The notes: generated by a model from the sequence alone, not told the origin. DNA of 64,000 bases from Acidobacteriota bacterium (GCA_029263415.1 JAJCXN010000041.1:62001-126000), one strand, 5' to 3'. Positions 1 through 8,993 are shown, counted from the first letter of the stretch. Numbers and translations: made by a program.

Positions 1-403
1 AGGAGTCCATCATCGCCGTGGCAAGACCCGTGACTAGGTTGGTTGCGCCTGGACCACTGGTCGCCATGACTACACCGACTTTGCCGGTGGCTCGAGCGAA
101 GCCGTCCGCCATGTGGGTGGCGCCTTGCTCGTGTCGGGTAAGGACGTGATGGATGGCGGGGTACTCGGTGAGGGCGTCGTAGGTGGGCAGGATTGCGCCA
201 CCGGGGTAGCCGAAGATCAGGTCGGCGCCTTCCTTGAGTAGACTTTCGCACAAGATCTGGGCGCCGTTCAGGGTTCTGGGCCCTGGGGTTCTGGGCCCTC
301 GGGTTCTGGGCACTTCGGTTCTGGGCACTGCGGTTCCGGGCACTGGGCCTGCCTCAGCGATCGGTGCCGGAGCTGCACGTTGGTTGGTGTCCGTGGGGGT
401 CAT
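1..403 (-). CDS. ilvB: Acetolactate synthase large subunit (N-terminal part, cut by window edge)
   Basis: This is the 5' part of the thiamine-diphosphate enzyme that condenses pyruvate into acetolactate, the first common step of Val/Leu/Ile synthesis. The minus strand reads [42 protein letters not shown] and [12 protein letters not shown], the usual N-terminal ThDP-binding motifs including the catalytic Glu in RHEQ. The chosen start is the ATG at 403, five bases after the ilvE stop, giving a roughly 46-residue extension before the conserved core. That extension is Pro/Thr/Arg-rich and partly made of five 15-bp repeats (273-347). The gene continues beyond position 1. The ilvE-ilvB order and spacing indicate one operon. 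The assignment to large-subunit AHAS is firm; the exact paralogue (ilvB, ilvG or ilvI) cannot be told. Confidence 0.93.
   Translation of the reverse strand, partial: MTPTDTNQRAAPAPIAEAGPVPGTAVPRTEVPRTRGPRTPGPRTLNGAQILCESLLKEGADLIFGYPGGAILPTYDALTEYPAIHHVLTRHEQGATHMADGFARATGKVGVVMATSGPGATNLVTGLATAMMDS
273..347 (-). repeat. Five tandem 15-bp repeats in the ilvB N-terminus
   Basis: Five consecutive units follow the pattern GTTCYGGGCMCTNSG on the plus strand: 273-287, 288-302, 303-317, 318-332 and 333-347. On the coding strand they give a pentapeptide series resembling V-P-R-T-E and G-P-R-T-P just before the conserved AHAS core. The unit length keeps the frame, so copy number could change without disrupting the enzyme. 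Confidence 0.9.
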
Positions 404-408
404 GGGCT

Positions 409-1344
409 TTAGTCGTGAGACGGCACGACGGTGCGCCAACTGTGGATGTCTTCAGTGCGCCCTTCCACCGTGTCGAAGAAAGCGGTTTGCAGCTGTTCAG
501 TGATTGGACCCCGACCACCATTGCCGACCGGAATGCGATCGACCGACCTCACCGGCGACACTTCCGCCGCGGTGCCGGTCATGAAGATCTCGTCGGCAAG
601 GTAGAGCATGTCTCGGGAGATGGTGGTCTCCTTGCACGGGATGCCGCGGTCCTGGGCGAGCTGCCAAACACTCCGACGGGTGATGCCGCCGAGGATCGAT
701 TGGGCCATCGGCGGTGTGAGCAGGGTGCTGTCTTTGACCAGGAAGAGATTCTCGCCAGCGCCCTCGCAGACGTTGCCACGGTCGTCCAGCATGATGCCTT
801 CGCCGAACCCGGCTGCGCGTGCCTCAACCGAGACGGTTTGGTTGGTGACGTATTGACCGCCGATCTTGGCTAAGGGCATTGAGGTCGAAGCGTTGAAGCG
901 GCGCCAAGAACTGACCATCGCGTCAATGCCCTGCTCGATTGCGTCTTGACCCAGATAGCGACCCCACTCGATGGCAAACAGGGTGAATGACACCGGCTTG
1001 TCGAGCGGATAGAGGCCCATTCCGCCAGCGCCTCTGAAGACCAACGGTCGGAGATAGCACGACTTGAGCTGGTTGCGAGACACCGCCTCAATGCAGAGCT
1101 CGTTCAAGCGCTCAACGGGGTATTCATCCATCTCCATGTACAGCATTTTGCAGGTGTCGAGCAGGCGTTGGTTGTGATCCTCCAGTCTGAAGATCGCCGG
1201 CCCCTCTGGGGTCTCGTAGGCACGAATGCCCTCGAATGCTGACGACCCGTAATGCAACGCGTGGGAGGTAACGTGAACTTGTGCGTCGTTCCATGCCAAC
1301 CACTCGCCGTCGAGGAAGATCCATTGGGAAGGTTTGATGGCCAT
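409..1344 (-). CDS. ilvE: Branched-chain amino acid aminotransferase
   Basis: This is a fold-type IV PLP aminotransferase that interconverts Leu, Ile and Val with their 2-oxo acids using glutamate/2-oxoglutarate in the cytoplasm. It is 311 residues long, close to the usual 300-310. Family marks are visible: [16 protein letters not shown] near residues 28-43, the PLP lysine at about residue 160 in [12 protein letters not shown], and CEGAGENLF about 30 residues later. Start ATG at 1344. It is followed after five bases by ilvB, so the two form an operon. The 190-nt leader upstream holds a hairpin and a Leu/Ile/Val-rich ORF, suggesting control by branched-chain amino acid supply. Confidence 0.95.
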   Translation of the reverse strand: MAIKPSQWIFLDGEWLAWNDAQVHVTSHALHYGSSAFEGIRAYETPEGPAIFRLEDHNQRLLDTCKMLYMEMDEYPVERLNELCIEAVSRNQLKSCYLRPLVFRGAGGMGLYPLDKPVSFTLFAIEWGRYLGQDAIEQGIDAMVSSWRRFNASTSMPLAKIGGQYVTNQTVSVEARAAGFGEGIMLDDRGNVCEGAGENLFLVKDSTLLTPPMAQSILGGITRRSVWQLAQDRGIPCKETTISRDMLYLADEIFMTGTAAEVSPVRSVDRIPVGNGGRGPITEQLQTAFFDTVEGRTEDIHSWRTVVPSHD

Positions 1345-1480
1345 TGCTGAGTCTCCGAAGAAGCGTTGTGTGGATGGTGCGAGCGAAGGCGAAGATGGGA
1401 TCGTGAGTTGAAGGGCTCACAATCGGTTGAGCAGGGTCTGCAGGTATCGCGTGAGGTCGCGCAATGTGCCTGAACGCACA

Positions 1481-1506
1481 AACCCCCAACCGATGGTTGG
1501 GGGTTT
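1481..1506 (-). terminator. Perfect hairpin in the ilv leader (putative attenuator)
   Basis: An 11-bp perfect stem (AACCCCCAACC with GGTTGGGGGTT, 4-nt loop) lies between the leader ORF stop (1545) and the ilvE start (1344). On the minus strand it is followed by TTTG rather than a long T run, so intrinsic termination is plausible but not certain. Its place after a Leu/Ile/Val-rich leader ORF is what suggests attenuation. I could not establish a convincing antiterminator by eye. Confidence 0.6.
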
Positions 1507-1544
1507 CGTAGAGCGCGTCCGTGACTGTTTAGGTCGTTGCAGCT

Positions 1545-1622
1545 TTACGTCACCCTCAAGCCAATAAGGACGAGGCCAATGAGGACGAGGCTAATAAGGA
1601 CCGAGCCCGGAAGAAGAAGCAC
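1545..1622 (-). CDS. Putative Leu/Ile/Val-rich leader peptide of the ilv operon
   Basis: A short ORF ends 39 nt before the leader hairpin and reads ...PGSVLISLVLIGLVLIGLRVT. If it starts at the GTG at 1622 it is 25 residues long, of which about 16 are Leu, Ile or Val, the classic composition of an attenuation leader. The frame stays open upstream to an ATG at 1739, so a longer 64-residue version is possible. Neither start has a good ribosome-binding site. The core is built of three 15-bp repeats (1561-1605), so a repeat coincidence is the main alternative. The codon composition is read directly; attenuation is inferred from ilvBN/ilvGMEDA-type leaders in other bacteria. Confidence 0.6.
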   Translation of the reverse strand: MLLLPGSVLISLVLIGLVLIGLRVT

Positions 1623-1935
1623 AGAGGAGACTTGCCCGCGGACGAGAGCAGTCGTAACGAGACCATTCTTTCGGGTAAAGACGGCCCGCTTGCCGGTGGA
1701 CGGCTGGGTGGCGGCGACTGAGTTGGCTTGGTACTGCATGAGAGCGGGGAGGCTACGACGCCCAGTAAAGCCTTGTCAAGTGGAGGGCTTAGAGCCCCCT
1801 GCGGAATTGCGAGTGGGGGTCCGTGGGGGAAACTCACAGGCTTTCTCGCCGCTCGACGCTTCCGTGTCTGCGATGTGCTCTATATAGTCCGTCGATTGCG
1901 CATACCTAGTTTCCACTGATGTACGGGCCTTTCTG
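1623..1935. other. Divergent intergenic region between ilv leader and SNF2 gene
   Basis: This region must carry the promoters of both divergent units. On the minus strand a TTGACA lies at 1774-1779, but no good -10 follows at the usual distance. On the plus strand a TATATA at 1881-1886 lies about 50 bases before the SNF2 start, with only weak -35 candidates. No promoter is called with confidence. Confidence 0.4.
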
Positions 1936-4896
1936 TTGACCGCGAATCCCTTTTCGAACCTTGAGTTTCATCGCAGCGGCGTCGGCTTGCTCCCTGATCC
2001 GCACGAGCCGGATCCAGGCCTTGCCGTGCATCTGGCGCAAGTCGCGGGTAGCCAGCGACCGTTGACGTTCTGTTCCTGCGCGGCAGGACGGCGTAGCCAC
2101 TGTCAGCATTTGGAGAAGTTGGCGGTCCAGTTGGAGGCCGTGGACGAGGCAATTTCGGGGCGGTGGAGCGATCTGTTTTCTGCGAGTCGTTGGTTCCACT
2201 TGGCGCAGCTGTTTCATGAGGCTGGTACCGTGCATCACCGGGACGTGGAAGTCCGGCAGGAGAACGCCGAGGGTGCGCTGCGCTTGGTGGGGGCCGATGG
2301 TGTTGAACTGTTGCGCTATGTCGAACGATCTCCAGCCACGGTGCGTTTGCTAGAGCGTCTTGGGCTGACACCTAAGGGGTCGGGTTTCTCCGATCGAGCC
2401 GGTTTGCTCGAACGACTAGGCACTTTTCTGCGAAGCCCCGAAGAGCAGCATCTCAACAAGGCAGGGATGCGCACCAATCGGCAAAGTTTCGAAGACAGCT
2501 TCTGGTGGCGACTGGGCTACCACGGGTTCCGCGAGTTCGACGACGAGGGGGCATGGCGTCCGGTCGTCGATCAACGCTCCGGGGCGTTCATCCTTGAGTT
2601 CTGTGAACCTGACGCGGCTGTTGATGGACCCGAACCCACGATGCAGATCATGGTGCCGCGAGCCACGGTGCAGGAGCTTCTGGAGGTGATTGGGCAATGG
2701 GGTCATGCGCTCAAGCCGCTGTTGTCGAGTGAGCTGTTCCACGCGGTGCCCAGTACGGCTATGGACGAGAACGAACGCCCCAAGGTCGACCTATTGATTG
2801 CCTACGGTGAGGACATGCTCGACGAGGAAGGGCCTCGCGACCGCTTTCGCTATGACGATGTTCTCTATCTTGAAGAACTGGGGGCGCTGGTCCAGATGGA
2901 TCGTGACCCGAACGCTTGGCGACGCGACGATCCAGAGCTGATTGAGTTTGCGCCGGCGAGAATCCGAACCGTCAAGACGCCCGAGTTGCCGCTCGAAGGC
3001 GAGGCTGCCTTGTTTCTAGAGGACCCGATGGCAGACCTCGGCATCTACACCGACTACGACTACATGGAGTTGATCCCGGACGCCGAAGGTGACGATGACC
3101 TGTCGATGGGGATCCGCTATCGCTTCGGCGAGGAGCAAGTCACTCTTGGCGAGCTGTTGCGCGCCAAGAAGGCTGGCAAGCCCTACTACGAGACTGCGAC
3201 CGGCTGGATCGACCTCAACTCCCCGGCGCTGCGCAGTTTGACCAGCTTGCTGCGTCGCAAGACGCTGTCGGATTCTTTGGACACGACGAATCCCTCGACC
3301 GGGGCGGAGCCAGCGCGCGAGAGCGACGACTTTCTGAGTCTGTCTTCGGCTGAGCTGCTGCGATTGCGCGCCTCGAGTGCCAAGCCGATTCGGGTGGAGG
3401 GTGTTGGCGATCGGGCCCAGTTTTTGGAACGCTTCTTAGAACTCAAGCCCAGCGGACCGTTGGTGATGCCCACCGGCCTCAAGAGTGAGCTGCGGAGCTA
3501 CCAGAAGGTTGGTCTCGAGTGGCTTCGGTTTCTCTATGAGAACCGCCTTGCCGGCCTCCTGTGCGACGACATGGGCCTAGGGAAGACGCACCAAGCGATG
3601 GCGTTGATGGTGCTGGTGCGCGAGCAATTCGGCATCACAGATCCTTTCTTGGTGGTCAGTCCGCGCACGGTGATCAGCCATTGGCGCAACAAGCTCCGCG
3701 ATCATGCTCCGAGTCTCACCGCAGTCCAGCACCATGGTCCGCAGCGCTCGTTGGAACGCGCCTTGGATGAAGGTGACGTCTTGCTCACCTCCTACGGTGT
3801 GTTGCGCAACGATGTGGCAAAGATGAAGCGCATTCCGTGGGGACTCATCGTCTTTGACGAGGTTCAACAGATCAAGAATCGCCACACGCAGGGCTACCAA
3901 GCTGCGACCGCAATCCCTGCTCGAATGAAGGTCGGCCTCACCGGCACGCCGATCGAGAACTCGTTGTCCGAGCTCAAGACACTGTTTGATTTGATTCTGC
4001 CCGGCTACCTCGGCAGTGAGGACGACTTTCGCGATCGGTACGGTGCAGGCTCTGAAGGAGAGATGGACTCTTGGCACCTCGACTCTTTACGCAGACTCAC
4101 TGGCCCGTTCGTATTGCGACGCGTGAAGACTGCGGTGCTCGACGAACTGCCCGACAAGATCGAGGACGTGCGCACCTGCTCGCTATCGCCTGACCAGCTT
4201 TCGCTCTACCGCAGCACCATCGCTACCAAAGGTGTTGCGTTGATGAACAAGCTGCGAGCGGAGAAGGACACGTTGCCCTACATTCACATCTTCGCTCTGC
4301 TGAACATGCTCAAGCAGATCTGCGATCACCCGGCGCTCGCGCTCAATCAGGTTGACCAGTGGCGGGAGTTCGAGTCGGGCAAGTGGGAGCTGTTCAAAGA
4401 GCTTCTGGGTGAAAGTCTCGATTCCGGTCAAAAGGTGGTGGTGTTCTCGCAGTACCTCGGCATGATCGACATCATGGGACGGCATCTGGACGAACTGGGT
4501 GTGCCGTTTGTGACGCTCACCGGTGCCAGTCGCAATCGCGGCGATATCGTCGATCGATTTAACGACGATGCTGATTGTAGGGTGTTCCTCGGTAGCCTTA
4601 AAGCCGGTGGCACCGGCATCGATCTGATTAGCGGATCAGTTGTCATCCACTACGATCGCTGGTGGAATGCGGCGCGCGAAGATCAGGCGACCGATCGATT
4701 GCACCGCATCGGTCAGAAGAAGGTGGTCCAGGTTTTCAAGCTGGTGACCGAGGACACTCTTGAAGAGCGTATTGCGTTGATCATCGATCGGAAGCGGCAG
4801 CTGATGACCTCGGTGGTCCAAGAGGACGATCCGAGCCTCAACAAGATCTTCACTCGAGAAGAGCTGATCGAGCTGCTTCAGGACCCGGAATGTTGA
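1936..4896 (+). CDS. SWIM zinc-finger SNF2-family DEAD/DEAH helicase
   Basis: This is a 986-residue ATP-dependent DNA translocase of the Swi2/Snf2 superfamily (SF2). Near residues 46-58 the pattern CxC...CxH (FCSCAAG..SHCQH) is a SWIM-type zinc site. The helicase core is C-terminal: motif I DDMGLGKT at about 544, motif II DEVQ at about 640, motif III LTGTPIENS at about 668, and motif VI RLHRIGQKK near 920. The start used is a TTG at 1936 without an obvious ribosome-binding site. No later start is suitable without losing the SWIM finger. Such SWIM-SNF2 proteins are widespread in bacteria with roles in DNA metabolism or transcription that are poorly defined. The flanking genes do not suggest a specific role. 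Confidence 0.9.
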   Translation: MTANPFSNLEFHRSGVGLLPDPHEPDPGLAVHLAQVAGSQRPLTFCSCAAGRRSHCQHLEKLAVQLEAVDEAISGRWSDLFSASRWFHLAQLFHEAGTVHHRDVEVRQENAEGALRLVGADGVELLRYVERSPATVRLLERLGLTPKGSGFSDRAGLLERLGTFLRSPEEQHLNKAGMRTNRQSFEDSFWWRLGYHGFREFDDEGAWRPVVDQRSGAFILEFCEPDAAVDGPEPTMQIMVPRATVQELLEVIGQWGHALKPLLSSELFHAVPSTAMDENERPKVDLLIAYGEDMLDEEGPRDRFRYDDVLYLEELGALVQMDRDPNAWRRDDPELIEFAPARIRTVKTPELPLEGEAALFLEDPMADLGIYTDYDYMELIPDAEGDDDLSMGIRYRFGEEQVTLGELLRAKKAGKPYYETATGWIDLNSPALRSLTSLLRRKTLSDSLDTTNPSTGAEPARESDDFLSLSSAELLRLRASSAKPIRVEGVGDRAQFLERFLELKPSGPLVMPTGLKSELRSYQKVGLEWLRFLYENRLAGLLCDDMGLGKTHQAMALMVLVREQFGITDPFLVVSPRTVISHWRNKLRDHAPSLTAVQHHGPQRSLERALDEGDVLLTSYGVLRNDVAKMKRIPWGLIVFDEVQQIKNRHTQGYQAATAIPARMKVGLTGTPIENSLSELKTLFDLILPGYLGSEDDFRDRYGAGSEGEMDSWHLDSLRRLTGPFVLRRVKTAVLDELPDKIEDVRTCSLSPDQLSLYRSTIATKGVALMNKLRAEKDTLPYIHIFALLNMLKQICDHPALALNQVDQWREFESGKWELFKELLGESLDSGQKVVVFSQYLGMIDIMGRHLDELGVPFVTLTGASRNRGDIVDRFNDDADCRVFLGSLKAGGTGIDLISGSVVIHYDRWWNAAREDQATDRLHRIGQKKVVQVFKLVTEDTLEERIALIIDRKRQLMTSVVQEDDPSLNKIFTREELIELLQDPEC

Positions 4897-5160
4897 AAGA
4901 TGCTCCGGCCGCGCCTGAGCTCGTTGGGTAGATGCGCCTTGCCGAGGCCGAAACTTCGTGCTCGATAAGTGGCGTGGTACCAAGCTTCGTCCCGGGAACA
5001 GCACTATCGTCGCCCTTTTGAGACAGCATCGTGTATCCAACAATTCACGGGTAGAGTGGGCTATCCAATACCGTGGTAGATGGACTCGAGACGGTTCAGC
5101 GTCCACCTCCTAGCCAGGTCACAACGGACACTCGGTCGGACACCTACCCACTGTTGATCG

Positions 5161-5412
5161 GTGCCGCAGCGCTCAGTACTGGACAGCGATCCGAGGCGCG
5201 CCATTTCTCTTGTAGGAACTCCAAAGACCTTGTCGCTTCCCGCTAGCATCGAAGCTAAGTACGAAGTTCTAGGCCGCCTTGGCGCGGGAGGAACGGGCGC
5301 TGTCTACAAGGTTCGCGGACGGTCTGGTCCTTGTGCCGAGAGGGGGGCCGCAAGCACGATTGCGGTGGTGAGCAGACTGGCTGCCGAAGGCAAGGTCACT
5401 AGCGCCATCTGA
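5161..5412 (+). pseudogene. Remnant of a Ser/Thr protein kinase gene (glycine-loop end only)
   Basis: Residues 28-52 of this 83-codon frame, ending in KYEVLGRLGAGGTGAVYKVR, match the N-terminal glycine-rich ATP loop of bacterial Hanks-type kinases (GxGGxGxVYKV). Everything that should follow is missing: no VAIK lysine, no HRD and no DFG. The similarity stops abruptly near 5316 and the remaining residues look random. I take it as a deletion remnant of a PknB-like kinase gene. It is interesting because FHA domains, readers of phosphothreonine, are encoded in the operon that follows. A chance match is unlikely given the length of the motif. Confidence 0.65.
5304..5408 (-). pseudogene. Signal-peptide stub of a lost secreted protein
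   Basis: A minus-strand ATG at 5408, with GGAG about eight bases upstream, opens a 34-codon frame. It encodes a textbook signal peptide (MALVTLPSAASL, then a hydrophobic stretch ending APLSAQ, with a likely cleavage after SAQ). Only eight residues follow before a stop. It looks like the surviving 5' end of an exported-protein gene truncated at about the same place (5316-5335) where the opposed kinase fragment ends. It could instead be a real tiny exported peptide. Confidence 0.45.
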
Positions 5413-5592
5413 ATTCTCCGGTCAGGTTCAGTGTGCGCGAAGTGTAGCTTGCGCCTGCACTCTGGGACGTTCTGCGCATTTGAGGGTTCTGAACTTTGGG
5501 TTTCGAGCGTCTGGGATGAGTAGGATGGGTACACAGAGCCGCGGCGGGATGGGATTTACTGTCTAGTCCGAAACCAGAGGAGATTGCTCGCA

Positions 5593-7377
5593 GTGTTACC
5601 CATTGACCACAAAGATCATGGTTTTAGACGTGCCGGCATCATTGCGGCTGTTGCGACGGCTTCCTTGCTGCTGGTGGCATTCACCGGCGGACGGCAAGAG
5701 CCTGAAGACGAAGCGCTGAGTGCTGAAAAGGAACACGAAGCTCTCTTTCTCGAGAATCGCTTTCCGTCGGCCGCTACTTGCGCAACTTGTCATCCGGCTC
5801 ATTACCGTGAGTGGTCGGTGTCGCCGCATTCATATGCGCAGATGAGCCCGGTGTTCAACGCGATGCACGGCACGGTTCTCAAGCTTACTAACGGCACCAA
5901 CGGCGATTTCTGTATTCGATGCCACACCCCGGTAGGGATGAACCTGGGTGAGCCAGAGTTCATTAGCAACATGGACCGTCATCCGACTTCTCGCGAGGGA
6001 GTGACATGCATTGTCTGTCACCGGGTCAATAAGGCGTATGGGAAACTTTCTGGCCGCCTTGCCATCGTTGAAGGAGATCTCTTTGAACCGGTTTTTGGCC
6101 CGTCCGGCAACGATGAACTTGAGCGGGTCATTGAAAGCAGCGACTTTCGTGTCAACACCGAGCGCGGTCGCGCGGGACGTGCGATTCACACCAAAGCCGA
6201 GGAGTTCTTCCAGATTCGCACCTCAGGTCTGTGCGCCACCTGCCACGATGTGAATTTGGTGAACGGCTTCAGGCTCGAAGAGGCGTTCAGCGAGTTCAAG
6301 ACCTCACCAGCAGCGGCCCAGGGTCAGTCCTGCCAGGATTGCCATATGGGGACTGAACCAGGAGTGGCCTCAGGGTACGCTGAGGGCCCAGCCGCGATCA
6401 TCGGTGGGACTCCAACGACTTCGCGAAAGCGAACCGATCACATGTTCATCGGTCCCGACTATTCGGTTGTGCACCCGGGGATTTTCCCGCACAACCCAGA
6501 AGCCGCTGAGTTGGCCACCATCCGCCAGTGGCTCGAGTTCGATCACGAAGCAGGCTGGGGTACTGATGAGTTCGAAGATGAGATTCCAGAGGACTTCCAG
6601 TTTCCTGAACAATGGAAAGCTGCGGACGATCGCTACGACGCGCGCGACATTGTCACCGCGAATGAAGCGTTGCTTGCCGAAGCCGATCTGGCTCGCCAGC
6701 AGCTGCTGCGGGCGGGCTACCAATTCGGCGAGTTTTCTGTTGACCGTGCTGACGAAAGTGGGCTCGCTTTTCAGATTGAGGTGCGGAACGCGACCGCTGG
6801 TCACGGCGTTCCGACGGGGTTTGACGCCGAGCGGCTAGTTTGGTTGCAGGTGAGCGTCGTGGATTCGAACGGCGAGGTCGTCTTCGAATCCGGCGATCTG
6901 GACCCAAATGGAGATGTTAGGGATAGTCATTCTCTCTACGTTCACAACGGCGAGCTACCGCGGGACAAGCAACTCTTTAGTCTGCAGTCCAAGTTCGTCA
7001 CTCGCATGGTCCGCGGTGGCGAGCGGGAGCAAGTTCTAGCGGTCAATGAGTCGCCCGATCCTCTTCCCTTCTTGAGGCCGTCGACGTCTTCCACCATACT
7101 GACCGGAAGGCCCCGCGGAGTCCGCAAGCACAAACAGAACATTGAGCCACTTGGTAGACGATGGGCCAAGTACAAGGTGCCTCGATCGCGGTTGTCGGGT
7201 TCTGGCCCCTATGAGGTGAGAGTTCGGTTGATGGCGGCGATGGTGCCCATCAATTTGGTAGACGCCATTAAGGGTGTTGGGTTTGACTACGGGATGAGTG
7301 CGCGCGAAATTGCAGAGGGCGTGGTCGCTGGCCATCTCGTTCTGTGGGAACAGTCGCATCCCATCGTGAGGCAGTAA
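5593..7377 (+). CDS. Pentahaem cytochrome c (cytochrome c554-like), exported
   Basis: This is the first gene of the electron-transfer operon, 594 residues from the GTG at 5593. An AGAGGAG sequence about ten bases upstream favours this GTG over a TTG nine bases earlier. An N-terminal hydrophobic segment (about residues 14-32) directs export. Five CxxCH haem-binding sites lie at about residues 63 (CATCH), 107 (CIRCH), 139 (CIVCH), 214 (CATCH) and 247 (CQDCH), spaced as in cytochrome c554-type folds. The C-terminal 300 residues have no haem sites; they contain ATAGHGVPTGFDAERLVWL and look like a beta-rich domain often seen after c554 modules. Periplasmic or surface electron transfer is inferred. 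Confidence 0.88.
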   Translation: MLPIDHKDHGFRRAGIIAAVATASLLLVAFTGGRQEPEDEALSAEKEHEALFLENRFPSAATCATCHPAHYREWSVSPHSYAQMSPVFNAMHGTVLKLTNGTNGDFCIRCHTPVGMNLGEPEFISNMDRHPTSREGVTCIVCHRVNKAYGKLSGRLAIVEGDLFEPVFGPSGNDELERVIESSDFRVNTERGRAGRAIHTKAEEFFQIRTSGLCATCHDVNLVNGFRLEEAFSEFKTSPAAAQGQSCQDCHMGTEPGVASGYAEGPAAIIGGTPTTSRKRTDHMFIGPDYSVVHPGIFPHNPEAAELATIRQWLEFDHEAGWGTDEFEDEIPEDFQFPEQWKAADDRYDARDIVTANEALLAEADLARQQLLRAGYQFGEFSVDRADESGLAFQIEVRNATAGHGVPTGFDAERLVWLQVSVVDSNGEVVFESGDLDPNGDVRDSHSLYVHNGELPRDKQLFSLQSKFVTRMVRGGEREQVLAVNESPDPLPFLRPSTSSTILTGRPRGVRKHKQNIEPLGRRWAKYKVPRSRLSGSGPYEVRVRLMAAMVPINLVDAIKGVGFDYGMSAREIAEGVVAGHLVLWEQSHPIVRQ

Positions 7378-7403
7378 CCGTGCGACGAACGAGCGGGACA
7401 GAA

Positions 7404-8972
7404 ATGAAGAACAATCAAAAGGCGGCGGGATACTTGGTCCTCGCGGCAGTTGTATGCCTTCTTCAGCCCAGTTCGGTGTGGGCTGGGGGATCTGAGCAAG
7501 GCAGTGGATCTGAGCAAGGCACTGGAAAGGTCGCAGAAGCTTCGGTAGAGCTGCTCGCTGGTTCGACCGCCGGCCGAGACGAAGACGACGCAGCTCCGGA
7601 CGATGAAAGCGCAGGCCCAGGGAAAGACGCGCATAGCAGTAAGGCGACGCATGGGAGTCGTCTCAGTGACGAGCGCATCCCCCTGCAATTGGAAGGCTTT
7701 CCTCAGCGGCCCAAGCCGCTACTGGAGCTGGGAGAACCATTTCTCGGAACGGGCACGCTGAAACCAGGATTTCAGCTGCCGACGGGAGCAGTGTGGCAGC
7801 CCTCGTTGCTGATGTTCGGCACGCTGCGCACGGCAGTGCAGACGATTGATCAAGGCCAAGGAGAGGTTTCTGAACTGGCTGCCCGGCTCGACCTCTTCTT
7901 CAATTTGCAGCTGTCGGGATCCGAGCGCCTCGTGGTCGGCGTACGCCCACTTCAGCAAGACGGCCGGTTCACTCGCAGCGTCTTCTCCTCGGATCGTGCG
8001 GGAGTGCCAACAGGCGCTGAGTCCGAAGCCAATTTGGATGTTACGAGCTTGTTCTTCGAAGGTGACTTTGGCGAGATCTTTCCGAATCTCTCCCGCGAAG
8101 ATCATCGCGCCACAGATCTCGGTTTCTCGATCGGCCGCCAACCGATGTTCTTTCAAGAAGGCATCTTGATCAATGACGAGATCGACGGTGTGGGGATCAC
8201 CCGCAACACACTCCAGCCTAAAGGTTCGTCCAACTTTCGGGCAACGTTGTTCCTGGCTTGGAATGAGGTTGGCCGCTCCGGCGCGACCAACAACCTCGTC
8301 GACGACGATGCGCAACTCATAGCCCTGCTCACATCAACTGATGTTCGCCGCTCGACGGTCGACGCCGACTTGGCTTATGTGGCCTCTGACAACGGAGATC
8401 TATTCAGTGGTGGCGTGAGCGCAGTTCAGCGGATTGGCAAAGCAAATACCGCCTTTCGAGTCTTGGGCTCCTCAGCGTCTGGAAACGGCGCGCAGTTTGG
8501 TACCAGCGGAGCCTTGCTGTTCTCGGAGATCTCGTGGACACCTCACCACACTCACGATTTGTTCTACATTAATACCTTTGCTGCTTTCGATCATTTCTCA
8601 TCCGCAGCGCGAGGGCCGACCACCGGGGGCCCGCTTGGACGTGCGGGGATCGGGTTTGCCGCTGTGGGCCTGGGCAGCTTCGGCGCGCCCTTGAGTAACG
8701 ACTCCAGAGATGTTGCTGGCGGCGCGGTGGGTTATCAGAAGTTCTTCGAGCACAACCGAAGCCAGATCGTCTTTGAATTGGCGTCTCGCATCGGAACGGA
8801 CGAGTTGATTGAGGACGCGGTTGCGCTGACTGCTCGCTATCAGATAGCAGTAGGTCGACGCGGGGTGGTTGTCGTCGACGGCTTCTTTGGCCATCGGGGT
8901 AGCAATCGCAAGCTAGGAACGACGAGCGAGGATCTGTTGGGTGCCAGACTCGAATTTCTGCTCAAGTTCTAG
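7404..8972 (+). CDS. Outer-membrane beta-barrel (porin-like) protein of the cytochrome operon
   Basis: The ATG at 7404 begins a clear signal peptide (basic MKNNQK, hydrophobic core, cleavage near SVWAG), giving 522 residues. After an acidic low-complexity linker the protein consists of alternating short beta-like segments and ends in LEFLLKF, the terminal aromatic typical of outer-membrane barrels. No Cys or haem motif is present. I do not recognise a named family. Placed between two multihaem cytochrome genes, it could act like the barrel of porin-cytochrome conduits (MtrB/PioB-type), but sequence similarity to those was not established. Confidence 0.7.
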   Translation: MKNNQKAAGYLVLAAVVCLLQPSSVWAGGSEQGSGSEQGTGKVAEASVELLAGSTAGRDEDDAAPDDESAGPGKDAHSSKATHGSRLSDERIPLQLEGFPQRPKPLLELGEPFLGTGTLKPGFQLPTGAVWQPSLLMFGTLRTAVQTIDQGQGEVSELAARLDLFFNLQLSGSERLVVGVRPLQQDGRFTRSVFSSDRAGVPTGAESEANLDVTSLFFEGDFGEIFPNLSREDHRATDLGFSIGRQPMFFQEGILINDEIDGVGITRNTLQPKGSSNFRATLFLAWNEVGRSGATNNLVDDDAQLIALLTSTDVRRSTVDADLAYVASDNGDLFSGGVSAVQRIGKANTAFRVLGSSASGNGAQFGTSGALLFSEISWTPHHTHDLFYINTFAAFDHFSSAARGPTTGGPLGRAGIGFAAVGLGSFGAPLSNDSRDVAGGAVGYQKFFEHNRSQIVFELASRIGTDELIEDAVALTARYQIAVGRRGVVVVDGFFGHRGSNRKLGTTSEDLLGARLEFLLKF

Positions 8973-8993
8973 GGTGCTTCGCGAGTGTCGCCA

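Larger units (their letters stand above)
4897..5592. other. Gene-poor stretch with decayed gene remnants
   Basis: About 700 bases separate the helicase from the cytochrome operon. From 4897 to 5160 I see nothing recognisable. From 5161 to 5408 there are two opposed gene fragments, listed separately. From 5409 to 5592 the region leads into the cytochrome operon and should contain its promoter; a TAGGAT-like hexamer near 5520 is too weak to call. An AGAGGAG-like ribosome-binding site sits just before the first cytochrome gene. Confidence 0.5.

Noticed and set aside
364-873. 169-codon plus-strand frame opposite ilvE
   Set aside because: It lies fully antisense to ilvE and ilvB with no recognisable motif or start context; a shadow of GC-rich coding sequence.
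1556-1837. Alternative minus-strand frame over the ilv leader (Ser/Leu-rich)
   Set aside because: It overlaps the Val/Leu/Ile frame out of phase. Its Leu/Ser content comes from the same 15-bp repeats, and it lacks a good ribosome-binding site, so the Ile/Val/Leu frame is a better leader candidate.
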